Shown here: positions 26,764 to 34,747 of the stretch, in pieces
Numbering within the stretch: position 1 is the first letter of the stretch
How the letters are laid out: each line of letters starts with the position of its first letter
Source of the DNA: an uncultured Bacilli bacterium
GTDB lineage: Bacteria; Bacillota_I; Bacilli_A; RF39; UBA660
Assembly (NCBI GenBank): GCA_934096735.1
Contig: CAKOMS010000003.1
Span: 1 to 64,000 of the forward strand
Direction: 5' to 3'
Length of the DNA: 64,000 bases
The notes under the pieces: model-generated
Database searches by the model: none
What the model saw: only the letters and a program-made list of their open reading frames with translations
What the model was told of the DNA's origin: nothing
Position numbers and translations under genes: made by a program

Positions 26764-28116
26764 ATGAATAATAATGATTTAAATGGAAATGTATTAGGTA
26801 GTACTACTTTAGGCGATACGACTAATATGAATAATAATACATTAAATAATACTAGTAGTGGTGTTGAAAATTTAGGTAGTGTAGAGTCTTTAGAACAAGT
26901 AAATAATAATACTAATTTTAATACTATGCAACCTAATCAAATGCAAAGTAATCAAGTACAAAATAATCAAGTGCAACCTAATCAAAATTTAAATAATGTA
27001 AATAATACTATTAATCCTGGAGTATCTACTTCTAATGTTATGCCTGAGGCTGCTTATACTAATCCTCAGAATATAACACCTACACCAATGCCTGGTTTTG
27101 AAAGTAGTAGTGTTATTGGTACAACGCCACCTATGCAAAATGAAAATAGAAATGCAAATGTATCAAAAGAACCTAAGAAAAAAGGTAGTAAAGCGTTATT
27201 TATAATAATAGTTGTAGTGCTTTTATGTGGAGTTGGTTTAGGTACTTATTATGTATTAAATTATACTGATTTACTTAATAAGAAACCTACTGTAACAATA
27301 GAAGTTAAAGATTTAAGTTTAAATGTTGGAGATAAGTTTCCTTCAATAGATGAAGTTGCTACAATTACTGGTACTGATGTTTCAAATTGTAATGTAATAT
27401 CAACTGATGTAAATACAAATAAAGAAGGAGAGTATTCATATTCAGTTCATTGTGGAGAAGTTATGAAAACTGGTAAAGTAACAGTAGTAGATAATACAAC
27501 AATAGAACTTAATACTAAGACTGTTTATAAAATTAAAAATGGAACTGTGAATGCTAAAGATTTTGTTAACAATTATGATTCAAAATTAACTTATAGTTTC
27601 GTTTCTGAAGATAGTGTAAAAGCAAATTTGCAAAATGTTGGAACTTATAAAGTTTCAATAAAAGCAACATCATCATCTGGTAAAGAATCAGTTAGTGAGG
27701 CTACTTTAGTTGTTTTAGAATATGAAATAAAAGGTTATGTTAAATGTGCTACTAATGAACAAGCTGTTACTGGAACAAGTGCTAATTCAGTTATAAGCTA
27801 TAATTTTGCAATTGCTAATGATGGAGCAAATGGTTATGGTAAGATTGCTAATGTATCTTATACATTTAAATTTACTGATGAAACTGAGTATGATGAAGTT
27901 TTAAGTAAAGCTAATAATGGAGAGTTAACATTTAATGATATAACTGGAAGTTATACAGCTGATAAAAATAGTTTAACAATTGTTATTACTAAAGAAAGAA
28001 CTAATGAAGAAGCTACTTCTGAAATTGGTGAAGAAAATATATCTAAGTATTCTACAATTAAAAATTATTATGAAAATACTAAAGGATATAAATGTTCTTT
28101 TGAAAAGATTAGTTAA
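26764..28116 (+). CDS. Membrane-anchored protein with Asn/Gln-rich cytoplasmic tail and Ig-like ectodomain
   Basis: A 450-residue protein. Residues 1 to about 135 are low complexity, rich in Asn and Gln (NNQVQPNQNLNNVNNT) with many Met and Pro. One membrane helix follows (ALFIIIVVVLLCGVGLGTYY, about 145-165). The outside region has two or more short beta-sandwich units resembling bacterial Ig-like repeats (EVKDLSLNVGDKFPS, KEGEYSYSVHCGEV, VGTYKVSIKATSSSGKES). No catalytic motif. It probably sits in the envelope; its function is unknown. It is transcribed alone. Confidence 0.7.
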   Translation: MNNNDLNGNVLGSTTLGDTTNMNNNTLNNTSSGVENLGSVESLEQVNNNTNFNTMQPNQMQSNQVQNNQVQPNQNLNNVNNTINPGVSTSNVMPEAAYTNPQNITPTPMPGFESSSVIGTTPPMQNENRNANVSKEPKKKGSKALFIIIVVVLLCGVGLGTYYVLNYTDLLNKKPTVTIEVKDLSLNVGDKFPSIDEVATITGTDVSNCNVISTDVNTNKEGEYSYSVHCGEVMKTGKVTVVDNTTIELNTKTVYKIKNGTVNAKDFVNNYDSKLTYSFVSEDSVKANLQNVGTYKVSIKATSSSGKESVSEATLVVLEYEIKGYVKCATNEQAVTGTSANSVISYNFAIANDGANGYGKIANVSYTFKFTDETEYDEVLSKANNGELTFNDITGSYTADKNSLTIVITKERTNEEATSEIGEENISKYSTIKNYYENTKGYKCSFEKIS

Positions 28117-28131
28117 TAATTAATTAGAGAT

Positions 28132-28167
28132 AAACAAGGTTGTTTTGAAAATAATCTTGTTTTTTTA
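28132..28167 (+). terminator. Terminator after the Ig-like membrane protein
   Basis: A 10-bp stem (aaacaaggtt / aatcttgttt, one G-U pair) is followed by a T run. It also faces the convergent rdgB-like gene. Confidence 0.8.
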
Positions 28168-28180
28168 TGAAAAAAACCTC

Positions 28181-28738
28181 TTAATTAAGGTCTTTTAAGT
28201 AATTAGCAAGTTCTTTATATCCGTCAGTATTCCAAACTTTACATCTTTCTTTATCAGGGTAATTGCCCATTGTTTTATCATAGCCATCAGGTATAAAAAT
28301 GAAATCCCAACTCCAACCATAAGTTCCAGATTTTTCTTTTGCTATTTTACCTTTAGTTACTGATTTAAAAGCAATTGGATCTTTTCCATATTCACAATAG
28401 GCAAATGCTTCAATAAAACAAGCATTTCTATTTTCTATTCCTTCAAGAAGTTTTAAGATTCCATCTTCTTTAAGTGTGTCATCAACATAATGTGTATAAG
28501 GTCCAGGAAAACCATTTAGGGCTTCTATAAATAATCCTGTGTCATTTTTTAATACATTACATTTTAATTTATCACTTGCTTCTTTTGCAGAATGTATTGC
28601 AATTTCTTCGACAGTGTCAGCTTGAATTTCAGTTGTTTCCATTTTTATATTGTCAACTATAAATCCTAAAGGTTCTAATATGTTTTTTGCACTCATTATT
28701 TTAGACCAATTACCAGTTACATAAGTTATTTTTTTCAT
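28181..28738 (-). CDS. Non-canonical purine NTP pyrophosphatase (RdgB/HAM1 family)
   Basis: A 185-residue cytoplasmic house-cleaning enzyme that hydrolyses ITP/dITP and XTP. The N-terminal substrate loop is YVTGNWSKIMSAKNIL, then METTEIQADTVEEIA, the metal-binding KNDTGLFIEALNGFPGPYTH and a C-terminal DKERCKVWN segment. It is slightly shorter than typical RdgB. It is on the minus strand, convergent with the Ig-like gene. Confidence 0.88.
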   Translation of the reverse strand: MKKITYVTGNWSKIMSAKNILEPLGFIVDNIKMETTEIQADTVEEIAIHSAKEASDKLKCNVLKNDTGLFIEALNGFPGPYTHYVDDTLKEDGILKLLEGIENRNACFIEAFAYCEYGKDPIAFKSVTKGKIAKEKSGTYGWSWDFIFIPDGYDKTMGNYPDKERCKVWNTDGYKELANYLKDLN

Positions 28739-28879
28739 ATTTATAAATTCTCCTTTTGATTATTATAACACATGAAATAGTAATTATTAATTTCTTTTAA
28801 TCCTTATTTTTATGAAATAATCTTGTTTTTTTTATGGTTTTATTTTAAAATTATTCATGTGAATTGCGAGGGGAATTTT

Positions 28880-30004
28880 ATGGTATATTTAGATTATTCT
28901 GCTACAACACCAGTTAATAAAGAAGTTTTGGAAACTTTTAATAAATGTTGTTTAGATTTTTTAGGTAATTCAAATTCTTTACATAAATTGGGAGTTAGAT
29001 GTAATAAACTTATAAATGAAGCAACTTTTCAAATAGCTAGTTTGTTTAATGTCTTACCTAGTGAGATTATATATACTAGTGGTTCAACAGAATCTAATAA
29101 TACTGCTTTAATCGGGGTGGCTTTAAGAAACAAAAATAAAGGAAATAAAATAATAACTACTAAGTATGAGCATTCATCTGTTATTGAATCATTAAATTAT
29201 TTAAAAACTTTAGGTTTTGTAATTGAATATGTAAAAACTGATTTATTTGGAAGAGTTGATTTAAATAATTTAAAAGAAATTCTTGATGATAATACTATTA
29301 TAGTTACAATTAACTGTGTTAATAGTGAAATTGGTATTAGACAACCCATTGAAGAGATTGCAGATATTATAAAAAAGAATAGTAATGCTTATTTTCATAC
29401 TGATTTAACTCAGGCTGTTGGTAAATGTAAATTTGATTTAAAAAATGTTGATTTAGCAAGTTTTTCTGCACATAAATTTTTTGGATTAAAAGGTATTGGA
29501 GTTTTAATAAAAAAAGAAAATGTGCATATGAATAAGTTGATACATGGTGGAAAAAGTACTACTATTTATAGAAGTGGAACTCCTGCACATCCTTTAATAG
29601 CATCACTTGCAAAATCTGTTAGAATGGCTTTAGAAGATTTAGAAAATAAAATTAATTATGTAAGTGAATTAAATGTATATTTAACACAAGAATTAAATAA
29701 AATATCTGGTGTTCATGTAAATAGTAATATTTATTCAATTCCTTATATTTTAAATTTTAGTATAAAAGGAATAAAAGCAGAAACAATGTTACATGCTCTT
29801 GAAGAAAAGGATATTTATGTATCTACTAAATCTGCTTGTAGTGATGAAGATGCAATCAGTGAAGCTGTTTATGATTTAACTAAAGATTTAGATTTGGCAA
29901 AGTCATCAATAAGAATTAGTTTATCACATTTAACTACTAAGGAAGAATTAAATTATTTTGTAGATAGTTTTAAAGATTGTTTAAATAAATTATTATTGAA
30001 GTAA
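28880..30004 (+). CDS. Cysteine desulfurase family protein (NifS/IscS-like)
   Basis: A 374-residue PLP enzyme that takes sulfur from cysteine for Fe-S clusters or tRNA thiolation. The PLP lysine is in SFSAHKFFGLKGIGVL, the N-terminal block is VYLDYSATTPVNKEV, and the catalytic Cys is in TKSACSDEDA. The start at 28880 follows gcgagggga; the frame is open upstream to 28823 but adds an unusual hydrophobic extension. No iscU or thiI partner lies next to it. Confidence 0.9.
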   Translation: MVYLDYSATTPVNKEVLETFNKCCLDFLGNSNSLHKLGVRCNKLINEATFQIASLFNVLPSEIIYTSGSTESNNTALIGVALRNKNKGNKIITTKYEHSSVIESLNYLKTLGFVIEYVKTDLFGRVDLNNLKEILDDNTIIVTINCVNSEIGIRQPIEEIADIIKKNSNAYFHTDLTQAVGKCKFDLKNVDLASFSAHKFFGLKGIGVLIKKENVHMNKLIHGGKSTTIYRSGTPAHPLIASLAKSVRMALEDLENKINYVSELNVYLTQELNKISGVHVNSNIYSIPYILNFSIKGIKAETMLHALEEKDIYVSTKSACSDEDAISEAVYDLTKDLDLAKSSIRISLSHLTTKEELNYFVDSFKDCLNKLLLK

Positions 30005-30042
30005 AAAAGATATCTCATTTTGATATGAAATATCTTTTTTTT
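30003..30042. terminator. Convergent terminator between cysteine desulfurase and collagen-like gene
   Basis: A 10-bp stem (aaaaagatat / atatcttttt) with an A run on the left and a T run on the right can act on both strands. Confidence 0.85.
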
Positions 30043-30043
30043 A

Positions 30044-30784
30044 CTATGCTGTTGGTCCTGTAGGTCCCGTTGGTCCGGTTGGTCCGGTTGGCCCAGTTGG
30101 TCCTGTGGCTCCGGTTTCACCTTGAATACCTTGTAATCCTTGAGGTCCTGTTGGTCCCGTAGGCCCTGTTTCACCTTGAACACCTTGGATACCTTGTAGT
30201 CCTTGAACTCCTGTAGCACCAGTTGGCCCAGTAGGTCCAGTTGGTCCTGTGGCTCCGGTTTCACCTTGGATACCTTGTAATCCTTGAACTCCTGTAGCAC
30301 CAGTTGGCCCAGTAGGTCCAGTTGGTCCTGTAGCTCCGGTTTCACCTTGAACACCTTGGATACCTTGTAGTCCTTGAACTCCTGTAGCACCAGTTGGTCC
30401 AGTCGGTCCAGTTGCACCAGTCGGTCCAGTCGGTCCAGTAATTCCTTGAGGTCCAGTAATTCCTTGAGGTCCAGTTGGTCCTGTAACACCTTGAATACCT
30501 TGAACACCTTGTAATCCTTGGACACCTTGTGGCCCAGTAGCACCATTTGCTCCAGTAGCACCAGTAGGTCCTTGAGGTATTACTAAATTTAAGATAAAGT
30601 TTGGTGATTGGCCTGTGATTGATGCAGATGCTTGAGAACCTGGAGCTCCCGTTGTAACTGTTCCAATTTGAAAAGTTGCATTGATTGGAGTACCTGTTTG
30701 TCCTAAACAACAACAACCAGATGTAGGTCTATAATTTTTGTTAAAATTATTTACTATACATCTAGCTTTATCAACATTATTCAT
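30044..30784 (-). CDS. Collagen-like repeat protein, possible spore-surface protein
   Basis: A 246-residue protein. The N-terminal 70 residues include a Cys cluster ([10 protein letters not shown]) and a beta-type segment ending [11 protein letters not shown], which commonly precedes collagen repeats in BclA-like proteins of Bacillus and Clostridium. From about residue 72 to the end it is G-x-y triplets: GPTGPTG, GATGPTG and [10 protein letters not shown] alternate in blocks of about 26-30 residues repeated three or four times. It ends abruptly within the repeat (GPTGPTA), with no C-terminal trimerisation domain. A strong aggagg precedes the start. In a spore former this may be an exosporium or spore-surface filament; that is inference. 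Internal DNA repeats make its length likely to vary. Confidence 0.85.
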   Translation of the reverse strand: MNNVDKARCIVNNFNKNYRPTSGCCCLGQTGTPINATFQIGTVTTGAPGSQASASITGQSPNFILNLVIPQGPTGATGANGATGPQGVQGLQGVQGIQGVTGPTGPQGITGPQGITGPTGPTGATGPTGPTGATGVQGLQGIQGVQGETGATGPTGPTGPTGATGVQGLQGIQGETGATGPTGPTGPTGATGVQGLQGIQGVQGETGPTGPTGPQGLQGIQGETGATGPTGPTGPTGPTGPTGPTA

Positions 30785-30886
30785 TAATTTCCTCCTAATA
30801 TAGGATATGAAAATTGTGAAAAAAATAAATTATAAATAACTAATTTATAGTGCTTTTCATAAAATATTTTAGGTGATTATATAAAA

Positions 30887-31960
30887 ATGAGAAAAGTGTG
30901 TGTATATGCGATATGTAAAAACGAGGAGAAATTTGTAAAAAGATGGTATGAGTCTATGAAAGAAGCAGATAAAATAATAGTTTTAGATACTGGATCAAGT
31001 GATAATACAGTTAATTTATTAAAAGAGTGTGGAGTAGATGTTTTTGTTAAAAAAATTGATCCTTGGAGATTTGATGTTGCTAGAAATGAATCATTAAAGT
31101 TAGTTCCAGAAGATTATGAGATATGTGTGTGTACTGATTTAGATGAAGTGTTTTTAAAAGGATGGAAAGATAAATTATTAAGTTCTTGGAAAGATGATAC
31201 TACTAGAGCAAGATATTTATATAATTGGAGTATAAAAAAAGATGGTACTGTTGGAACAAGTTTTTATTTAAATAAGATTCATAGAAGAGATGCTTATTAT
31301 TGGACACATCCTGTTCATGAAGTTTTGACTTCTAAAGTGAAAGAAAATGAAATACTTATTCCTGAAATAGTATTGAATCATTATCCAGATGTATCTAAAT
31401 CTCGAAGTAATTATTTGCCTCTTTTAGAACTTAGTGTAAAAGAAGATCCTAAAGATGATAGAAATATGCATTATTTAGGAAGAGAATATATGTATTATGG
31501 GAAGTATGAAGATGCAATTAGAACTTTAAAGAAACATAAAAGATTAAAAAGCGCAACTTGGAAAGATGAAAGATGTGCTTCAGATAGATTTATAGCTAGA
31601 TGTTATAATGCATTAGGTAATAAAAAAATGGCTGTTAAGTGGTATAAAAAAGCAATTTTAGAAGCTCCTTATTTAAGAGAGAGTTATATTGAACTTGCAT
31701 ATTTAGAATATGAGAGGGAAAAATATATGGAGGCATATGTTTTATTAAAAAGAGCATTTGAAATTAATAATAAAAGTATAAGTTATATTAATGAAGAATT
31801 TGCTTGGAATTATTTTCCTTATGATCTTATGTCTATTTGTGCTTTTAATTTGAAATTATATAATGAGTCTTATGAAAATGCATTAAAAGCTTTTGAAAAA
31901 AATAAAGAAGATCTTAGATTAAAAGTTAATTTAGAATTGATAAAAAAATATATACAATAG
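30887..31960 (+). CDS. Family-2 glycosyltransferase with C-terminal TPR repeats
   Basis: A 357-residue protein. The N-terminal half is a GT-A fold (VYAICKNEEKFVKRWYESM, VLDTGSSDNTVNLLKECG, and the DxD-like CVCTDLDEVF). The C-terminal half has TPR-like helices (HYLGREYMYYGKYEDAI, KWYKKAILEAPYLRESYIEL). Acceptors of such TPR glycosyltransferases are often proteins or glycans. It is the first of a run of same-strand genes and sits beside the collagen-like gene, which it might glycosylate; that is inference. Confidence 0.85.
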   Translation: MRKVCVYAICKNEEKFVKRWYESMKEADKIIVLDTGSSDNTVNLLKECGVDVFVKKIDPWRFDVARNESLKLVPEDYEICVCTDLDEVFLKGWKDKLLSSWKDDTTRARYLYNWSIKKDGTVGTSFYLNKIHRRDAYYWTHPVHEVLTSKVKENEILIPEIVLNHYPDVSKSRSNYLPLLELSVKEDPKDDRNMHYLGREYMYYGKYEDAIRTLKKHKRLKSATWKDERCASDRFIARCYNALGNKKMAVKWYKKAILEAPYLRESYIELAYLEYEREKYMEAYVLLKRAFEINNKSISYINEEFAWNYFPYDLMSICAFNLKLYNESYENALKAFEKNKEDLRLKVNLELIKKYIQ

Positions 31961-32001
31961 TTATTTTATATGATAGAATATAGCCAAAAAAAGGAATGGT
32001 T

Positions 32002-32634
32002 ATGAAGAATGTACTAGTATATGGCGATTCTAATACATGGGGAGATTTACCCTGTTATAGTAGTAGAATTGCTTTAAAGAAAAGATGGACTTATAAGTTA
32101 GAAAAGAAACTTAAAAGAAAATGGAATTTGTATGTTGATGCTTTACCTGGTAGACTTGTAGGTGAAGGATGTGAAGAAGAAAAATTTAAATGGGGAAAAA
32201 TTGTTTTTGAATCGGTTATGCGTGTAAATGGCCCATTTGATATTGTAATAATATTTTTAGGTACTAATGATTTGATGCCTAAATGGAAAAAGAAAAGTAA
32301 AGATATTATTAATGATTTAAAATGGTATAGTGAAGTATTTGATAATTATTATTTAAATGATGATAGATGTAAGAAATATTTAAATAATAAAAAGCCAATG
32401 GTGTTATATATATTACCCCCTAAAATGTATTTGAGTGAGTGTACTAAAAAAGAAAATGAAATAATTGAGAAAAAAAGAAAAGATATAATAGAATATTTTA
32501 GTAAAAGTAATTATAATGTAGTTATAAATGATGAAGTTAGTGTGGTAGAAGATGGAATACATTTAAGTGAAATTGGTAATGAAGAAGTATATAAAAAAGT
32601 ATATGATTATATAAATGTGAATAAATTGTTTTAG
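32002..32634 (+). CDS. SGNH/GDSL-type hydrolase
   Basis: A 210-residue esterase-fold enzyme. Block I VYGDSNTWGDL carries the nucleophilic Ser, block III FLGTNDLMPKWK the Asn, and block V VEDGIHLSEIGNE the Asp-His pair. There is no signal peptide, so it acts in the cytoplasm; possible jobs are removing acetyl or acyl groups from a glycan or lipid. The ATG at 32002 is preferred over 31996 because aaaagga directly abuts the latter. Confidence 0.85.
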   Translation: MKNVLVYGDSNTWGDLPCYSSRIALKKRWTYKLEKKLKRKWNLYVDALPGRLVGEGCEEEKFKWGKIVFESVMRVNGPFDIVIIFLGTNDLMPKWKKKSKDIINDLKWYSEVFDNYYLNDDRCKKYLNNKKPMVLYILPPKMYLSECTKKENEIIEKKRKDIIEYFSKSNYNVVINDEVSVVEDGIHLSEIGNEEVYKKVYDYINVNKLF

Positions 32635-32651
32635 AGTAATAGGAGATTTTA

Positions 32652-33992
32652 ATGAGAATAGCAATTAATAACGAAGGAAAAGTTTTTCATTTAAGTAATA
32701 ATAAAATAGAAAAGTTAGATAATAGTATAATTGAAAGTAATATAAAGCTTTCACTTATTGATAAGTGTTTAAAACCAAGAAGTATGATTATGGTTAATAA
32801 AAAAACAAATGATATTATTTTTGAAACATCTGAGATTTATCCACAACATTTTTATCCTTTAACTATTTTAGATTATGCAAATGCAATAAAAAGATCAATG
32901 AAAAGTGATATAGATAATTTACCGATATTATCTATTAGTACTAAAGATTATCCATTTTGTGATTTTAGATGTAGAGAATGTTTAGCAGATCCTACTAGAA
33001 TGTGGGCTATTAAAAATATAGATAAATGTGTTTTGGGATTAGAAGAATATAAAAAAATATTAAAAGAAATATCTAGATATTCTAAAAAAAGAGGATGTAA
33101 TTCTGTAAGACTTGAAATATGTGGTGAAGGTAATCCAGACATGTATATTCATAGAAAAGAAATAATTAAATATGCTAAAGAAGAATGTAATATGGGAATA
33201 GTATATATTTCTACTGGAAGCAAGTTAGATGAAGAAGCAATGGAAACATTATGTAAATATGCATCTTATATAAGGATTAGTTTACCTGGTATTTCAGATG
33301 AGGCTTATACTTATTATAGTAATCAACTTAAAAATGATTTTACTTTTTCTGATTCTATGAAGTTATTAAAAAAATTATGTGAACTTAGAAAAAAATATAA
33401 TAGAGAAAATGAACTTATGATAGGAGTTAGAACTTGTATTAGACAAAAGAACGAAGGACATTATTTAGAACTTTCTAAAATACTTGGAGATATGGGTGTA
33501 GATAGTTTTCAAATGGTTAAAGTACTTACTGATGAAATTGAAGATAAGAAAGATATTGAACTTAGTGAAAGAACTCAAAATGATTTAATTATGCTTACAA
33601 AGAAATATAAATCTTTAGGACTTAAACATATTCAAACTCCTAAGTTATTAGATAAACTTTATATTAATAGAGAGTTTATTAAAAATAGAAAACCTACTAA
33701 ATGTTTTTCTTCACTTGTTAGTCCAATTTTGTATGGTAATAGTTTAATTGTATGTATACATTGGGATAAAATAAGAGATAAAGAGAATGCTTATTATGGA
33801 AAACTTACTGGTAAAAGAGGAGAACTTGAGAAGATTATGCAAGGAGAGAGAGCTAAAAGTATAAGATCAAATTATCCTTTAAAATGTCATGATTGTTGTG
33901 CTTTGAATGATAATTTAATGTTAGAAGTTATAAGAAGTAATTTAGCATTATTTAATGATATTGATATAGTAGATTTTATGTTAGTTTATTAA
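32652..33992 (+). CDS. Radical SAM protein of unknown substrate
   Basis: A 446-residue protein. The cluster motif is YPFCDFRCRECLADPTRMW (CxxxCxxC, near residue 105), followed by RLEICGEGNPDMY and YISTGSKLDEEA for the SAM barrel. The C-terminal part has more cysteines (ECF-type TKCFSSLVSPILYG, IVCIHWD, KCHDCCALND) that could bind an auxiliary cluster. It does not match a biosynthetic family that I can name. It lies 17 nt after the SGNH gene and 20 nt before the HIT-like gene. Confidence 0.8.
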   Translation: MRIAINNEGKVFHLSNNKIEKLDNSIIESNIKLSLIDKCLKPRSMIMVNKKTNDIIFETSEIYPQHFYPLTILDYANAIKRSMKSDIDNLPILSISTKDYPFCDFRCRECLADPTRMWAIKNIDKCVLGLEEYKKILKEISRYSKKRGCNSVRLEICGEGNPDMYIHRKEIIKYAKEECNMGIVYISTGSKLDEEAMETLCKYASYIRISLPGISDEAYTYYSNQLKNDFTFSDSMKLLKKLCELRKKYNRENELMIGVRTCIRQKNEGHYLELSKILGDMGVDSFQMVKVLTDEIEDKKDIELSERTQNDLIMLTKKYKSLGLKHIQTPKLLDKLYINREFIKNRKPTKCFSSLVSPILYGNSLIVCIHWDKIRDKENAYYGKLTGKRGELEKIMQGERAKSIRSNYPLKCHDCCALNDNLMLEVIRSNLALFNDIDIVDFMLVY

Positions 33993-34012
33993 TGTAGTAT
34001 AGGGGGTAATAT

Positions 34013-34747
34013 ATGGAAAAGTTAGTTTCTAAAAATTTTTTGGGACAGGATATGGAATTTTATGGTTGTAAGAGTTGTGCAATTTCTAATCATGAAATAA
34101 CTAATATTATTGGAGATTATATTTATGATGATGGTTTTGTTAATGTTATTGCAGATCCAGAGGTTCCGATTAAGGGGTTTTTAGTTGTGGGTATTAAACC
34201 TCATGTTGCTAAACTTACAGAACTTAGTAAAGATGAAAGAAGTCATATTTTTGAAATTGTTAATAAAATAGAAGTATGTATGAGTAGCCTTGGAGAAGAT
34301 AGTGTATTAAAGTTTGAAGATGGTTATGGTAGTCATTGGAGACAATGGATTTTACCTGCTAATTATGAGTATTATTATAATCCACAAATATATGAAAGTG
34401 ATGAAAAATCTAAAAGTAAAGGTAGTCTTTATTATAGTAGATTTTGTTCACTACTTTTGAAATTGTTTATTGATAGTTGTAAAAGTAAAGAAGAACTAGA
34501 TTTTATAAAAGATGCGATTATAGTAAATTCTAGTATTGAAGATATAATTGTTGTTTTAAGAGATGTTTTGGGTGATAGATTAGATGATATATTAAAACAG
34601 TTAAAAGAATATAACTGGAATTTTGGAAGAGGAAAGAATTTAAAAAATATCACTAATTATGCAAAAATGTTTACAAGTGATGATGAGAAAGAAGAAGTAG
34701 TAGATTTTGCTAGAAAGATGAAAAAGAAATATGATGAACTATATTAA
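34013..34747 (+). CDS. HIT-superfamily-like protein with incomplete histidine triad
   Basis: A 244-residue protein. The N-terminal half follows the HIT/GalT-like pattern: CKSCAISNHEI, DDGFVNVIADPEVPIKGFLV, KPHVAKLTELSKDE, then GSHWRQWILP where HIT proteins have H-x-H-x-H. Only the first His is kept, so nucleotide hydrolase or transferase chemistry is doubtful. The C-terminal 100 residues are helical and unknown. Its end overlaps the next gene by 17 nt. Confidence 0.55.
   Translation: MEKLVSKNFLGQDMEFYGCKSCAISNHEITNIIGDYIYDDGFVNVIADPEVPIKGFLVVGIKPHVAKLTELSKDERSHIFEIVNKIEVCMSSLGEDSVLKFEDGYGSHWRQWILPANYEYYYNPQIYESDEKSKSKGSLYYSRFCSLLLKLFIDSCKSKEELDFIKDAIIVNSSIEDIIVVLRDVLGDRLDDILKQLKEYNWNFGRGKNLKNITNYAKMFTSDDEKEEVVDFARKMKKKYDELY

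Noticed and set aside
30060..30560. CRISPR-like array because of regularly repeated short units
   Set aside because: The units are coding triplet repeats without unique spacers, and the frame is continuous; it is the collagen-like gene.
29953..30716. Two further open frames inside the collagen-like gene (Leu/Asp/Lys-rich and Cys/Trp/Arg-rich repeats)
   Set aside because: They are shifted readings of the same repeat DNA. Only the G-x-y frame has a ribosome binding site and a sensible N-terminus.
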